Assembly (NCBI GenBank): GCA_031404815.1
Contig: JANNIH010000090.1
Location: 13,752-77,751 of the forward strand
Source: DASYKS01 sp031404815
GTDB lineage: Bacteria; Acidobacteriota; Thermoanaerobaculia; Multivoradales; UBA5704
Direction of reading: 5' to 3'
DNA: 64,000 bases
The position numbers and the translations under genes were made by a program. Each line of letters opens with the position of its first letter. Positions within the stretch are counted from its first letter, which is position 1. The notes under the pieces are model-generated. The model saw nothing but the letters and a program-made list of their open reading frames with translations. It was not told where the DNA came from and searched no databases. This document shows, piece after piece, positions 8,109 through 16,053 of the stretch.

Positions 8109-9740
8109 CTACCCCATCCGCTCCGCGAAGCGGCGGACGTCCGGGGTGGTTCCGAAGACGTAGACGCCATCGCCGGGGGCGAAGCGGAACGCGGAACCGA
8201 ACTCGACCAACACCTCGTCGTCGCGCTCGACGGCGACCACGGTGCAGCCGGTCCGTTCGCGAATCGCGAGGTCACCAGGGCGTTGGCCCACCAGTCCTGC
8301 GGCCGGAACCTTCAAGATCTCCAACCGTGGATCGAGCGCCACGGCCTCTTGGCCGAGCAGTTTTCCGGCGAGCATCTGGCCCGACACCTGGCTGATCGAG
8401 AGGGCGAAGTAGGCGCCGGCGCGGCGGATGCGCTCGACGTTCTCGGCTTCGTTCACCCGGGCGATCACCGGCACCTCGGGCGCCAGGTCCTTCAAGATGA
8501 CCGTCGCGAACAGGGTCGCGCTGTCGCTCGAAAGCGCCAGGATCACCGCCTGGGCGTTCTTCACGTCGAGCCGGTCGAGAAGCTTCGGATCGAGCAGGCT
8601 GCCGACCTCGTCGACCCCCGAAGCCGCGTCGCGATCGACCACCAGGATCTCCTCTCCCGCATCGCGCAGAAGCTCCGCCACTTTGCGCCCGACCTCGCCG
8701 AAGCCCGCAATGAGAAACGGCCCTTTGCGGCGCAGCGCGACCGGCCCCCGGGCGAGCGCGGTCAGCCGATCGAGACCCGCGGCGGGGCCGATCACCACCA
8801 GGATCCCTTCGGCCACCAGACCCATGTTCGGCGGCGGCGGCGCCACGAGCTTCCCTTCGATCCACTGGCCGAGCACGGTGACCCCGGTTTGGGTGCGCAC
8901 CTCGGCGCTCTCGAGCGTTTCGCCGACCAGCGGGCTCGCCGAACCGATCTGCATCTCGACCACCTCCAAGCGGCGACCGAGCTCGTGCAGCCCGGCGACC
9001 CGCGGATCGATTCGCGCGGAGGCTCGCGCGGCGAGCGCGGCGCCGAGGATGTGCCGCGGGGTGAACGTCGCGGTCGCCCCGGCGAGCATGATCGGGCGAC
9101 GGTGGAACGGCTCTTCGACGATCGCGAGCACCGGACCGGTGTATCCCGATTGGCGGGCGGCCAAGATCACCGTCGCGTTCTCATCGTCGGTGCCGTTGGC
9201 GATCAACGCCCGCGAGGTCGAAAGGTACGCGGCGCCGAGCCCGCCATCCCCGAGGCCGAGATGGAGCACCCGTTGGCCGGCCTCGAACAGTTTCCGCGCA
9301 ATGCCCTCGTCGGATTCGAGCACCAGGCTCGCGATCCCCGCGGCCGCAAGCTCGCTCAGCAGGCTCTCGACCGACGGGCCGTAGCGGTAGACCACGACGT
9401 GCCCTCTGAGGGGCTGGTCGAGACGGCGCGGCAGGCGGGCCTGGAAGCGCTCTTCCAGGATCGGGATCAGGTAGAGAGGAAAGATCAGGAAGACGAGAAA
9501 TACGCCGACGAACTGGACCACCGCGACGAACACCACCATGGCCGGGTGATGCCAGCGCGAATCGGCGCCGTAGCCTGTGGTGGTGAGCGTTTCGGACGCC
9601 CAGGAGAGGCTGTCCCAGAACCCTCGCGGCTCCCCTTCGAGCAGGCGCATGCCGGCCATGTAGAGAAGTGCCGAGGCGACCACCAACAGGGTGGGCGCGA
9701 CGAAGATCAGCAGGATCAGCCGTTTTTTAGCCTTGCGCAC
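8109..9740 (-). CDS. Potassium channel protein with two RCK (TrkA-N/TrkA-C) modules
   Basis: 543 residues. Two membrane helices (ILLIFVAPTLLVVASALLYM and a second near residue 75) flank a pore loop with the K+ selectivity filter TTTGYG at 53-58. The cytosolic part has a first Rossmann module (HVVVYRYGPSVESLLSELAA), a TrkA-C-like domain (EVVEMQIGSASPLVGETLES), a second TrkA-N module with GFGEVGRKVAELL, and a second TrkA-C domain ending FGTTPDVRRFAERMG. In the first module the nucleotide-binding glycine pattern is degenerate (YRYGPS), as in BK/MthK-like double-RCK channels, so only the second probably binds a nucleotide. It would act as a gated K+ channel of the inner membrane. Confidence 0.88.
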   Translation of the reverse strand: MRKAKKRLILLIFVAPTLLVVASALLYMAGMRLLEGEPRGFWDSLSWASETLTTTGYGADSRWHHPAMVVFVAVVQFVGVFLVFLIFPLYLIPILEERFQARLPRRLDQPLRGHVVVYRYGPSVESLLSELAAAGIASLVLESDEGIARKLFEAGQRVLHLGLGDGGLGAAYLSTSRALIANGTDDENATVILAARQSGYTGPVLAIVEEPFHRRPIMLAGATATFTPRHILGAALAARASARIDPRVAGLHELGRRLEVVEMQIGSASPLVGETLESAEVRTQTGVTVLGQWIEGKLVAPPPPNMGLVAEGILVVIGPAAGLDRLTALARGPVALRRKGPFLIAGFGEVGRKVAELLRDAGEEILVVDRDAASGVDEVGSLLDPKLLDRLDVKNAQAVILALSSDSATLFATVILKDLAPEVPVIARVNEAENVERIRRAGAYFALSISQVSGQMLAGKLLGQEAVALDPRLEILKVPAAGLVGQRPGDLAIRERTGCTVVAVERDDEVLVEFGSAFRFAPGDGVYVFGTTPDVRRFAERMG

Positions 9741-9756
9741 GACGACTCTTACGGTC

Positions 9757-9798
9757 CGATTTTCGAGGTTCGATTTTCGAGGTTCGATTTTCGAGGTT
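9757..9798. repeat. Three perfect 14-bp tandem repeats (CGATTTTCGAGGTT)
   Basis: Copies at 9757-9770, 9771-9784 and 9785-9798 are identical. The array fills the gap between the channel gene and the zincin gene and overlaps the zincin stop codon. Confidence 0.9.
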
Positions 9799-10156
9799 AA
9801 TACGGCATGTCGTCTTCGTCGAGGCCGAAATGGTGCCCGAGCTCGTGGACCACCGTGTCGCGCACCTCGCGGATTACCTCGCGGCGCGACATGCAGAGGC
9901 GCAGGATCGGTCCCCGGTAGATCACCACCCGGTCCGGCAACGCGCCGTAGGAGGAGTCGCGCGCCGCGAGCGGCACACCCTGATAGAGGCCGAGCAGATC
10001 GTCTTCCGGATCGAGATCGACCGAGGCCAGATCCTCTTCTGTCGGTTCCTCCTCGACCACCACCGCGACGTTTTCGAGCAGTGCCGCAAACTCCTCCGGC
10101 AGGTCATCGAGCGCCTTGGCGACCAGGGCTTCGAACTCTTCAGGGGCGACTCTCAT
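9797..10156 (-). CDS. Zincin-like metallopeptidase family protein (PF06262 type)
   Basis: 119 residues, acidic. The C-terminal HELGHHFGLDEDDMPY is the signature of the small single-domain zincin family: HExxH plus a third ligand in the GLDED region. The N-terminus MRVAPEEFEALVAKALDDLP is typical too. The family is widespread and short; its substrates are unknown. It lacks a signal peptide and so is cytosolic. TAGAGT lies eight bases before the start codon, suggesting a very short or absent leader. Confidence 0.88.
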   Translation of the reverse strand: MRVAPEEFEALVAKALDDLPEEFAALLENVAVVVEEEPTEEDLASVDLDPEDDLLGLYQGVPLAARDSSYGALPDRVVIYRGPILRLCMSRREVIREVRDTVVHELGHHFGLDEDDMPY

Positions 10157-10188
10157 GGTGCTCTACTCTAGCTCGTTCGCGGCAGCCT

Positions 10189-10836
10189 TCATCTCGGACC
10201 GCGGCGGCTGCGCAGGATCTCCACAATCGGCGGGATCACCGACAGGACGATGATCGCCACGATCACGTAGTGGAAGTTGGTCTTCACCCAGGGGAGATCG
10301 CCAAAATGAAAGCCCGCGAGGGTGAACAGGACCACCCAGACGACACCTCCAACGACGTTGTAGGCCGCGAAACGGCGGTAGGACATCTTGCCGATTCCGG
10401 CGACGAACGGCGCGAAGGTGCGGACGATCGGCACGAAACGCGCGATGACGATCGTCTTGGCGCCGTATTTCTCGTAGAACTGTTGAGTCTTCACCAGGTG
10501 TTTCCGGTTCAACCAGCGCGAATCCTCACGGCGAAAGATCGCCGGCCCGACCCGGTAGCCGATCGCGTAGTTGACCGCGTCTCCCAAGATCGCAGCGACA
10601 ATCAACAGACCGATCGCAAGCGCCAACGAAATCGGCGAGCCTTCGCCGGCGGCGAGGGCGCCGACGGCAAACAGCAGCGAGTCACCGGGCAGAAAGGGCG
10701 TCACCACCAACCCGGTTTCGCAGAACACGATGGCGAACAAAAGGCCGTAAAACCAGGGCCCGAGGGCGACCACCGCCTGGTTCAGGTACTGGTCGAGGTG
10801 CAGGAAGTAGTCGAGCAGCTGGTGCAGCATCTCCAT
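10189..10836 (-). CDS. DedA family membrane protein
   Basis: 215 residues from ATG 10836 (MEMLHQLLDYFLHL), chosen over an upstream extension with poor codon use. It has the DedA/SNARE-associated layout: ETGLVVTPFLPGDSLLFAVG, a re-entrant loop, then IARFVPIVRTFAPFVAGIGK, a hallmark arginine-proline segment, followed by hydrophobic helices. DedA proteins are undecaprenyl-phosphate or lipid scramblases/flippases important for envelope integrity and proton-motive force. It is divergent from the carbamoyltransferase gene. Confidence 0.9.
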   Translation of the reverse strand: MEMLHQLLDYFLHLDQYLNQAVVALGPWFYGLLFAIVFCETGLVVTPFLPGDSLLFAVGALAAGEGSPISLALAIGLLIVAAILGDAVNYAIGYRVGPAIFRREDSRWLNRKHLVKTQQFYEKYGAKTIVIARFVPIVRTFAPFVAGIGKMSYRRFAAYNVVGGVVWVVLFTLAGFHFGDLPWVKTNFHYVIVAIIVLSVIPPIVEILRSRRGPR

Positions 10837-10931
10837 GCGGGACCTTTCATTGGATCTTGGATCTACGGAATGGGTGCGCCCTAGAGGCGGCGGGATCGTA
10901 CCCGCTCTGTTCACTCCCTGGCCAGCCGCCT

Positions 10932-10962
10932 TGCAAATTTGCATTCGGAATGCAAAATTGCA
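10932..10962. promoter_or_regulatory. 31-bp near-perfect palindrome, candidate operator
   Basis: The core TTTGCATTCGGAATGCAAA extends to 15-bp half-sites with a single mismatch (10937/10957) around a central G at 10947. It is AT-richer than its surroundings and lies between the divergent DedA and carbamoyltransferase genes, 43 bases before the latter's ATG. It has no T-run. A dimeric repressor site is the simplest reading. Confidence 0.5.
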
Positions 10963-11005
10963 CGAGCATTCCCGCCGAGCTTCCGCCCCGAAATCCAAAC
11001 GGCCC

Positions 11006-12784
11006 ATGAACATCCTCGGTCTCTCGGCCTTCTACCACGAGTCGGCGTGCTGCCTGTTGCGCGACGGCCGGCTGGTTGCGGCCGCCGCCGAGGAGCGATT
11101 CACCCGGGTCAAGCACGACCCGCGGTTGCCGGTCGAGGCGTTCCGCTTCTGCCTCGAACGGGAGGGGCGCACCCTGCTCGATCTCGATGCGATCGCCTAC
11201 TACGAGAGGCCACAGGCCAAGCTCGAGCGCCAGCTCTGGGCCGGATTGGAGAACGGTGCCAATGGGGGGGCGGATCTCTCCGCGCTCGACCCGCAGGCAC
11301 CGGAGCGGGCGATCCGCGAGCGGCTCGGGTGGGAAGGCGAGATCCTCACCTTCCCCCACCACCTCTGCCATGCCGCGAGCGCGTTCTACTGGAGCGGTTT
11401 TCAGAGCGCGGCTACATTCACGATCGACGGCGTCGGCGAATGGGCCACGACCACCTATGGCCGAGGTGACCGAAACGACCTGGCCCTGTTCGCCGAGGTC
11501 GAGTTTCCCCACTCGCTCGGCCTGCTCTATTCGACGGTCACCGCGTTTCTCGGTTTCGCGGTCAACGACGGCGAATACAAGGTGATGGGCTTGGCGCCTT
11601 ATGGCGAGCCGCGGCTGGTCGAGAAACTCCGAAAGGCGATCCAGGTCGAGCCCGGCCCCGGCTTCACCCTAGCACCGGAGTTTTTCGATTTCGTCGCCGG
11701 TACACGCATGTGGACTTCGGCCTTCGAAGAGCTACTCGGCGGGGCGCCCCGCCGCCGGGGAGAGGAGCTGCTGCCCTTCCATCGCGATCTGGCACGGAGC
11801 ATTCAGCTGCTGCTGGAGGAGATCCTGCTGGAGAAAGTCCGCTGGCTGCACGGTGTGACCGGAGAGGATGATCTCTGTCTGGCGGGTGGCGTGGCACTCA
11901 ACTGCGTGGCGAACGGGCGCATTCGGCGCGAAGGGCCGTTTGAGCGTCTGTTCGTGCAGCCTGCGGCCGGAGATTCGGGAGGGTGCCTGGGCGCAGCGGC
12001 TTTGGCCCACCGCAAGCTCGGTGGGCGGGCTCCCGGCGGCGCTGCGCTGCGTCGGGTCGATCTCGGCCCTTCGTTCAGCCATGAGGAGGTGGCGGCGGTG
12101 ATCGCGGCCACGGGGGTTTCTACCACCGACTATTCCGGACGCGAGCCCGAGCTGCTCGATGCGGTCGCAGAAAGACTGGAGCGCCACCAAATTATCGGTT
12201 GGTTCCAGGGTCGGATGGAGCACGGGCCGCGCGCGCTCGGGAACCGTTCGATCCTCGCCAACCCGCTCGATCCAGAAGTTCGCGACCGATTGAACCAGCG
12301 GATCAAGAAGCGCGAAGGATTTCGACCGTTCGCCCCGAGCGTTTTGGCCGATCGCGCCGCCCTGCACTTCGAGCTCGACCACCCCTCTCCCTTCATGCTC
12401 GAAACCTGCCGCGTCCGCTCGCCACTCGCCCTGCCGGGAATCACCCACGTCGACGGCTCCGCCCGGCCGCAGACCGTCGACCGGCAAGACCACCCCCGAT
12501 TCGCCGCACTGCTCGCCGCGTTCGAGCTCCGGACCGGCTGCCCGATCCTGGTCAACACCTCTTTCAACGTCGCGGACGAACCGATCGTGGCAACGCCGAT
12601 CGACGCGCTTCTTTCCGCCGCCGATGCCGAACTCGACGCCCTGGTGATCGACGATTTCCTGATCGACGGCCGCGATCTGCCCGCGATCTGGCGCGCCCTC
12701 CTCCCCGCTTGGAGGGAGCGACGGCGGAGCGGTTTCGCGACCGCCAAGAGCGCCATTTCCGAGGAGCTGTACACCTTTGTTTGA
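11006..12784 (+). CDS. Carbamoyltransferase (NodU/CmcH/TobZ family)
   Basis: 592 residues from ATG 11006 (MNILGLSAFYHESACCLLRD), the canonical family start. The N-terminal Kae1-like domain carries HHLCHAASAFYWSGF, the metal/adenylate-binding histidines, and TFTIDGVGEW. The C-terminal YrdC-like-associated domain carries GRMEHGPRALGNRSIL. The enzymes move a carbamoyl group from carbamoyl phosphate via carbamoyl-AMP to hydroxyls of sugars, antibiotics or polysaccharides. The acceptor is unknown. The next gene overlaps its 3' end by eight bases and encodes an SGNH-fold protein, suggesting both act on one glycan or metabolite. A palindrome upstream may regulate it. Confidence 0.92.
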   Translation: MNILGLSAFYHESACCLLRDGRLVAAAAEERFTRVKHDPRLPVEAFRFCLEREGRTLLDLDAIAYYERPQAKLERQLWAGLENGANGGADLSALDPQAPERAIRERLGWEGEILTFPHHLCHAASAFYWSGFQSAATFTIDGVGEWATTTYGRGDRNDLALFAEVEFPHSLGLLYSTVTAFLGFAVNDGEYKVMGLAPYGEPRLVEKLRKAIQVEPGPGFTLAPEFFDFVAGTRMWTSAFEELLGGAPRRRGEELLPFHRDLARSIQLLLEEILLEKVRWLHGVTGEDDLCLAGGVALNCVANGRIRREGPFERLFVQPAAGDSGGCLGAAALAHRKLGGRAPGGAALRRVDLGPSFSHEEVAAVIAATGVSTTDYSGREPELLDAVAERLERHQIIGWFQGRMEHGPRALGNRSILANPLDPEVRDRLNQRIKKREGFRPFAPSVLADRAALHFELDHPSPFMLETCRVRSPLALPGITHVDGSARPQTVDRQDHPRFAALLAAFELRTGCPILVNTSFNVADEPIVATPIDALLSAADAELDALVIDDFLIDGRDLPAIWRALLPAWRERRRSGFATAKSAISEELYTFV

Positions 12785-14918
12785 GCCGAGGCACCCCGCC
12801 GATCCCCGCCGGGCCGAAGCGGAACGGCGCGCCCGCGAGCTGGCCACCCCGGAAGGGCTGGCCGCCGCGCGGGCTCGCCAGGCGATTCCTCCGGCGAGCC
12901 CCCCTTTGGCCGAGCCATCGCCGCCCGCCTGGCCCCGCTCGATCTCGATCTGGTCTCCGGTGCGCGAAACCGTGGGGGCCGGAGGTCTCGCGTTCGTCCG
13001 CCCACTCCCGTCACCGTTGGGCGACCATTTCGCGAATACGGCCGTGCTCAGGCCGAAGCGATCGGAGCTTCCTCTGCGCGTCGCCCTGTTCGGCGAATCG
13101 GTCGCCGCGGGCTATCTCTACGCTCCGGGCGTGACTCCGGCGAAGCTCTTGGCGCGCCACCTCGAAGCGGCGGCCCCAGGCTTGGCCGAGGTGATCGACC
13201 TCGCGCGGACCAACGAAACCCTCGAAGGTATGGCCGAGACGGTCGAAGCGGCGATCCAGATCCAACCCGACCTCTTGGTCTTGTTCTCGGGCAACAACTG
13301 GAATCTGCTCGAAACCCCAGAGCTTGGAGCCGCCGCACCCTCGGTCGGGGCGCGCGTCCGCTTCGCGGAGCTGCTCGCGCACGGCCTCGCCGAGCCGGTG
13401 GCCGAAGCGCGGCGGCGGATCGCAGCTCGGGCGAACGCGACGTTCGACCGGATCGCGGCGCTCGCCCATGCGATCGGCATCCCGGTCATGGTCGTGAACC
13501 CGGAAGTGAACCTCGCCGACTGGGAGAACCGCCAGCCGGTGGCCGGACTCGACGCGGAAGGCACTGTCCGCTGGCATCATCTGCTCGACGACGGACGCGC
13601 AGCGCTCGAACGCGGCGATGCGAGGCAAGCCCTCCTTTCGGCTCGCGCGATGCTCCGGCTCGATCGCGGCCTCTGCCCGACCGGTTTTCGACTGCTCGGG
13701 CGCGCGCTCCAGGCGCTGGAACGCAACGACGAAGCGGCGAGCGCCTTCCGCGCCGAAATCGACGCCGCGGCCTACCCCCTGCTCGCCAATCTGGGCGCCC
13801 CTCAGGCGACGAGCCAGACGGGCGAGATCGTGCGCGCCGCAGCCGAGCGCCATGGCTGGCTCGCGGTCGATCTCCCCGCGGTGCTCGCCGAGGTCTCCGG
13901 CTCGCCCCTTCCCGGTCGGCGGTTCTTCCTCGACTATTGCCACCTGACCGGCGAAGGGATGTGGGTCGCCACCGCGGCGATCGCGGCACAGGTGCTGCCG
14001 TTCTTGGGCGAAACGGCCGCGTCCACTCCAAGCTGGCAGGAGATGATCCGGAACGGCACGCCGGGGATCTCCGCGGACCAAGAGGCCACGGCGCGCATCG
14101 GCGCCGCGCTCCATAGCGCGCATCGGCTGTTGCCCCTGGGCGACAAAATCGCGTATCTCGAACCATTTCTCGACGAGGCGCTCCTCCTTTCGCCGCATGC
14201 GGAAGGCGCCCTCCGCGACCTGATCGAAGCCCGCACGGCATCTGTTCCCGCGGTCGCGACCGCGGCCCAGCGCCGGAACCTTCTGTCCCCCTGTCGGCTC
14301 GGCCTGCCTCACGGCTGGCGCTGGGATCACCTCGATGCCGACGTGCTGCAAGCCGCGGCGCGCGCCCTGGCCAAGCGGAGTCCGGCTCAGGTGGACGAGT
14401 TGGAACAACGCCTGCTCGCGCGAGCGGTCGGCCCGACCTGGACCGAACTCTCCCGGGCGCCGTGGCTCTGGGAGCCGCTCGAACAGTTTTACGCCGACCT
14501 GCTCGATTTCGAGGATCTGGCGCGGCGTGCGTTCCTTCGCTCGCCCTGGCCGGAAACCGGCTTTGCGCTGATCGCCTCGGGCGAAACGGATCTCGAGCTC
14601 GAAGCCGTCTTGCGCTGCCCGGCCTCCGCTGGAGGAGCCACCATCAAGGTCGGCTATCGCGGCCCTGCCGAAGCAGACTCGATCGAGCTGGGGGAACTTA
14701 CCGCGAGCCGGTCGTGGAGCCGTGGGGCTCTCCGCTTGCCACGGCAGTCTCTCGGCCGAGGCCTGGGCCGGCTGGTTCTCTCTTGGCCTCCGCTCGGAAC
14801 CGAGGGAGAATCAGCCATGGGCCATCCGCTCGACCGTCTTTTGCGCGGCCTCGAAGCCGACCTTCATCCGGTGTTTGGCGAGATTTCCGCACTGCGGGTG
14901 CGGACCGTCCCGAATTGA
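12777..14918 (+). CDS. SGNH/GDSL-type hydrolase-like protein
   Basis: 713 residues starting at TTG 12777, which overlaps the carbamoyltransferase stop (translational coupling). The SGNH blocks are visible. Block I is VALFGESVAAGY with nucleophile Ser108 (GES instead of GDS), block III is SGNNW with Asn173, and block V is DYCHLTGEGM with Asp386 and His389. Between blocks III and V, residues near 260-330 look like TPR helices. The last 300 residues are unrecognised, with a helical part and a beta-rich end. There is no signal peptide. It is probably an esterase or acyl/carbamoyl hydrolase on the product of its neighbour; the substrate is inferred only from context. Confidence 0.75.
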   Translation: MFEPRHPADPRRAEAERRARELATPEGLAAARARQAIPPASPPLAEPSPPAWPRSISIWSPVRETVGAGGLAFVRPLPSPLGDHFANTAVLRPKRSELPLRVALFGESVAAGYLYAPGVTPAKLLARHLEAAAPGLAEVIDLARTNETLEGMAETVEAAIQIQPDLLVLFSGNNWNLLETPELGAAAPSVGARVRFAELLAHGLAEPVAEARRRIAARANATFDRIAALAHAIGIPVMVVNPEVNLADWENRQPVAGLDAEGTVRWHHLLDDGRAALERGDARQALLSARAMLRLDRGLCPTGFRLLGRALQALERNDEAASAFRAEIDAAAYPLLANLGAPQATSQTGEIVRAAAERHGWLAVDLPAVLAEVSGSPLPGRRFFLDYCHLTGEGMWVATAAIAAQVLPFLGETAASTPSWQEMIRNGTPGISADQEATARIGAALHSAHRLLPLGDKIAYLEPFLDEALLLSPHAEGALRDLIEARTASVPAVATAAQRRNLLSPCRLGLPHGWRWDHLDADVLQAAARALAKRSPAQVDELEQRLLARAVGPTWTELSRAPWLWEPLEQFYADLLDFEDLARRAFLRSPWPETGFALIASGETDLELEAVLRCPASAGGATIKVGYRGPAEADSIELGELTASRSWSRGALRLPRQSLGRGLGRLVLSWPPLGTEGESAMGHPLDRLLRGLEADLHPVFGEISALRVRTVPN

Positions 14919-14963
14919 ACCGCTCGCACCACTGGTTGCTGAGGAAGGAACATTTTCCAGCTG

Positions 14964-16043
14964 ATGGCCGGCCTCCTCCACCGCACGCTCGAACCCTCGA
15001 ACGCGCTCGCCGCGATCGAGCGCGAACGGTTTCGCTCATACTCATTGCTGGTCCGGAATCTCCACTACCTCGCCTCGGCGTTGGTCGTGCTCTATTCGCT
15101 ACTTCAGCCGCAGGCCGACAAGCTGGTCCTCTGGGGCCTCGCCAGCCTGATGATGCTGTACACGCTCACCCTTCATTCTCAGCTGCTCGCACGCTTCACC
15201 GTCGATCAACGAGTGTGGATCGAGGGGTGGATCGATCTGGTCTGGATCACCGCCGTGGTGCTGTTTTCCGGGGCGGCCGAGAGCCCGCTCTTCTTCCTCT
15301 ATTACATCGTGCTCTACGAGAGCGCTCCGGCCGCCGCCCGCCGCCAGACCTACGCCAAGGCGGGGCTGGCGTCGCTGCTGATGCTCGCGGTGCTCCTGCC
15401 GCTCGATGGACGATTGGGAGGGATCGGTCCGGTCGAAGATTGGCCGACGCTCTTCGGGCACCTGGTCTGGCCGTTGATCGGGCTCTGGCTGGTCGCCTAT
15501 TTCTGCGCCGAGGCCGGTCCCCTCGGGGTGAGCCTTCATCGGTCGCTGTTTGTGGCCGCGAACACCGACGAGTTGACCGGCCTGCCAAACCTGAGGTTTT
15601 TCACCACCGCGGCCGACCTGCGCGGCTCGCTCGGCTCCGCCTACTCGATCGTGATGGTCGACATCGACGGACTCAAACCGGTGAACGACACCTACGGCCA
15701 CGCCCAGGGCTCGGAGCTGATTCGGATCGTCGCCGACGGCATTCGCAGCGCGGCGCGCAGCGGCGACGACCTCTGCTCTCGGATCGGCGGCGACGAATTC
15801 ATCGTCCGTTTGGCCGGCACAACCGGCGACGGCGCGCTCGCCTATTGCCGCCGGGTGCGCGCCTACCTCGAGCAGCACCCGCTGCACGTCGGCGACACCG
15901 ACATTCCGGTCTCGATCTCAACCGGAATTGCAGCCTTCCCCAAGGATGGGCGTTCGCTCTCCGAACTGACCGAAAAAGCCGATCAGGCGCTCTACCGCAG
16001 CAAGCAGGAAGGGCGGGCGCGCGACCGGGTCTGGGAGGCTTGA
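14964..16043 (+). CDS. Membrane-bound diguanylate cyclase (GGDEF domain)
   Basis: 359 residues. The N-terminal ~180 residues hold about six hydrophobic helices (NLHYLASALVVLYSLLQPQA onward). The GGDEF domain starts near DELTGLPNLRFF and contains the intact active-site motif GGDEF at 275-279. It should make cyclic di-GMP from two GTP. The inhibitory I-site normally reads RxxD ending six residues before GGDEF; here the Arg is one position too far upstream (RSGDD), so product inhibition may be weak. No EAL domain. It follows the SGNH gene by 45 bases and is convergent with the SpoIID gene. Confidence 0.92.
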   Translation: MAGLLHRTLEPSNALAAIERERFRSYSLLVRNLHYLASALVVLYSLLQPQADKLVLWGLASLMMLYTLTLHSQLLARFTVDQRVWIEGWIDLVWITAVVLFSGAAESPLFFLYYIVLYESAPAAARRQTYAKAGLASLLMLAVLLPLDGRLGGIGPVEDWPTLFGHLVWPLIGLWLVAYFCAEAGPLGVSLHRSLFVAANTDELTGLPNLRFFTTAADLRGSLGSAYSIVMVDIDGLKPVNDTYGHAQGSELIRIVADGIRSAARSGDDLCSRIGGDEFIVRLAGTTGDGALAYCRRVRAYLEQHPLHVGDTDIPVSISTGIAAFPKDGRSLSELTEKADQALYRSKQEGRARDRVWEA

Positions 16044-16053
16044 AGGGTCACCT

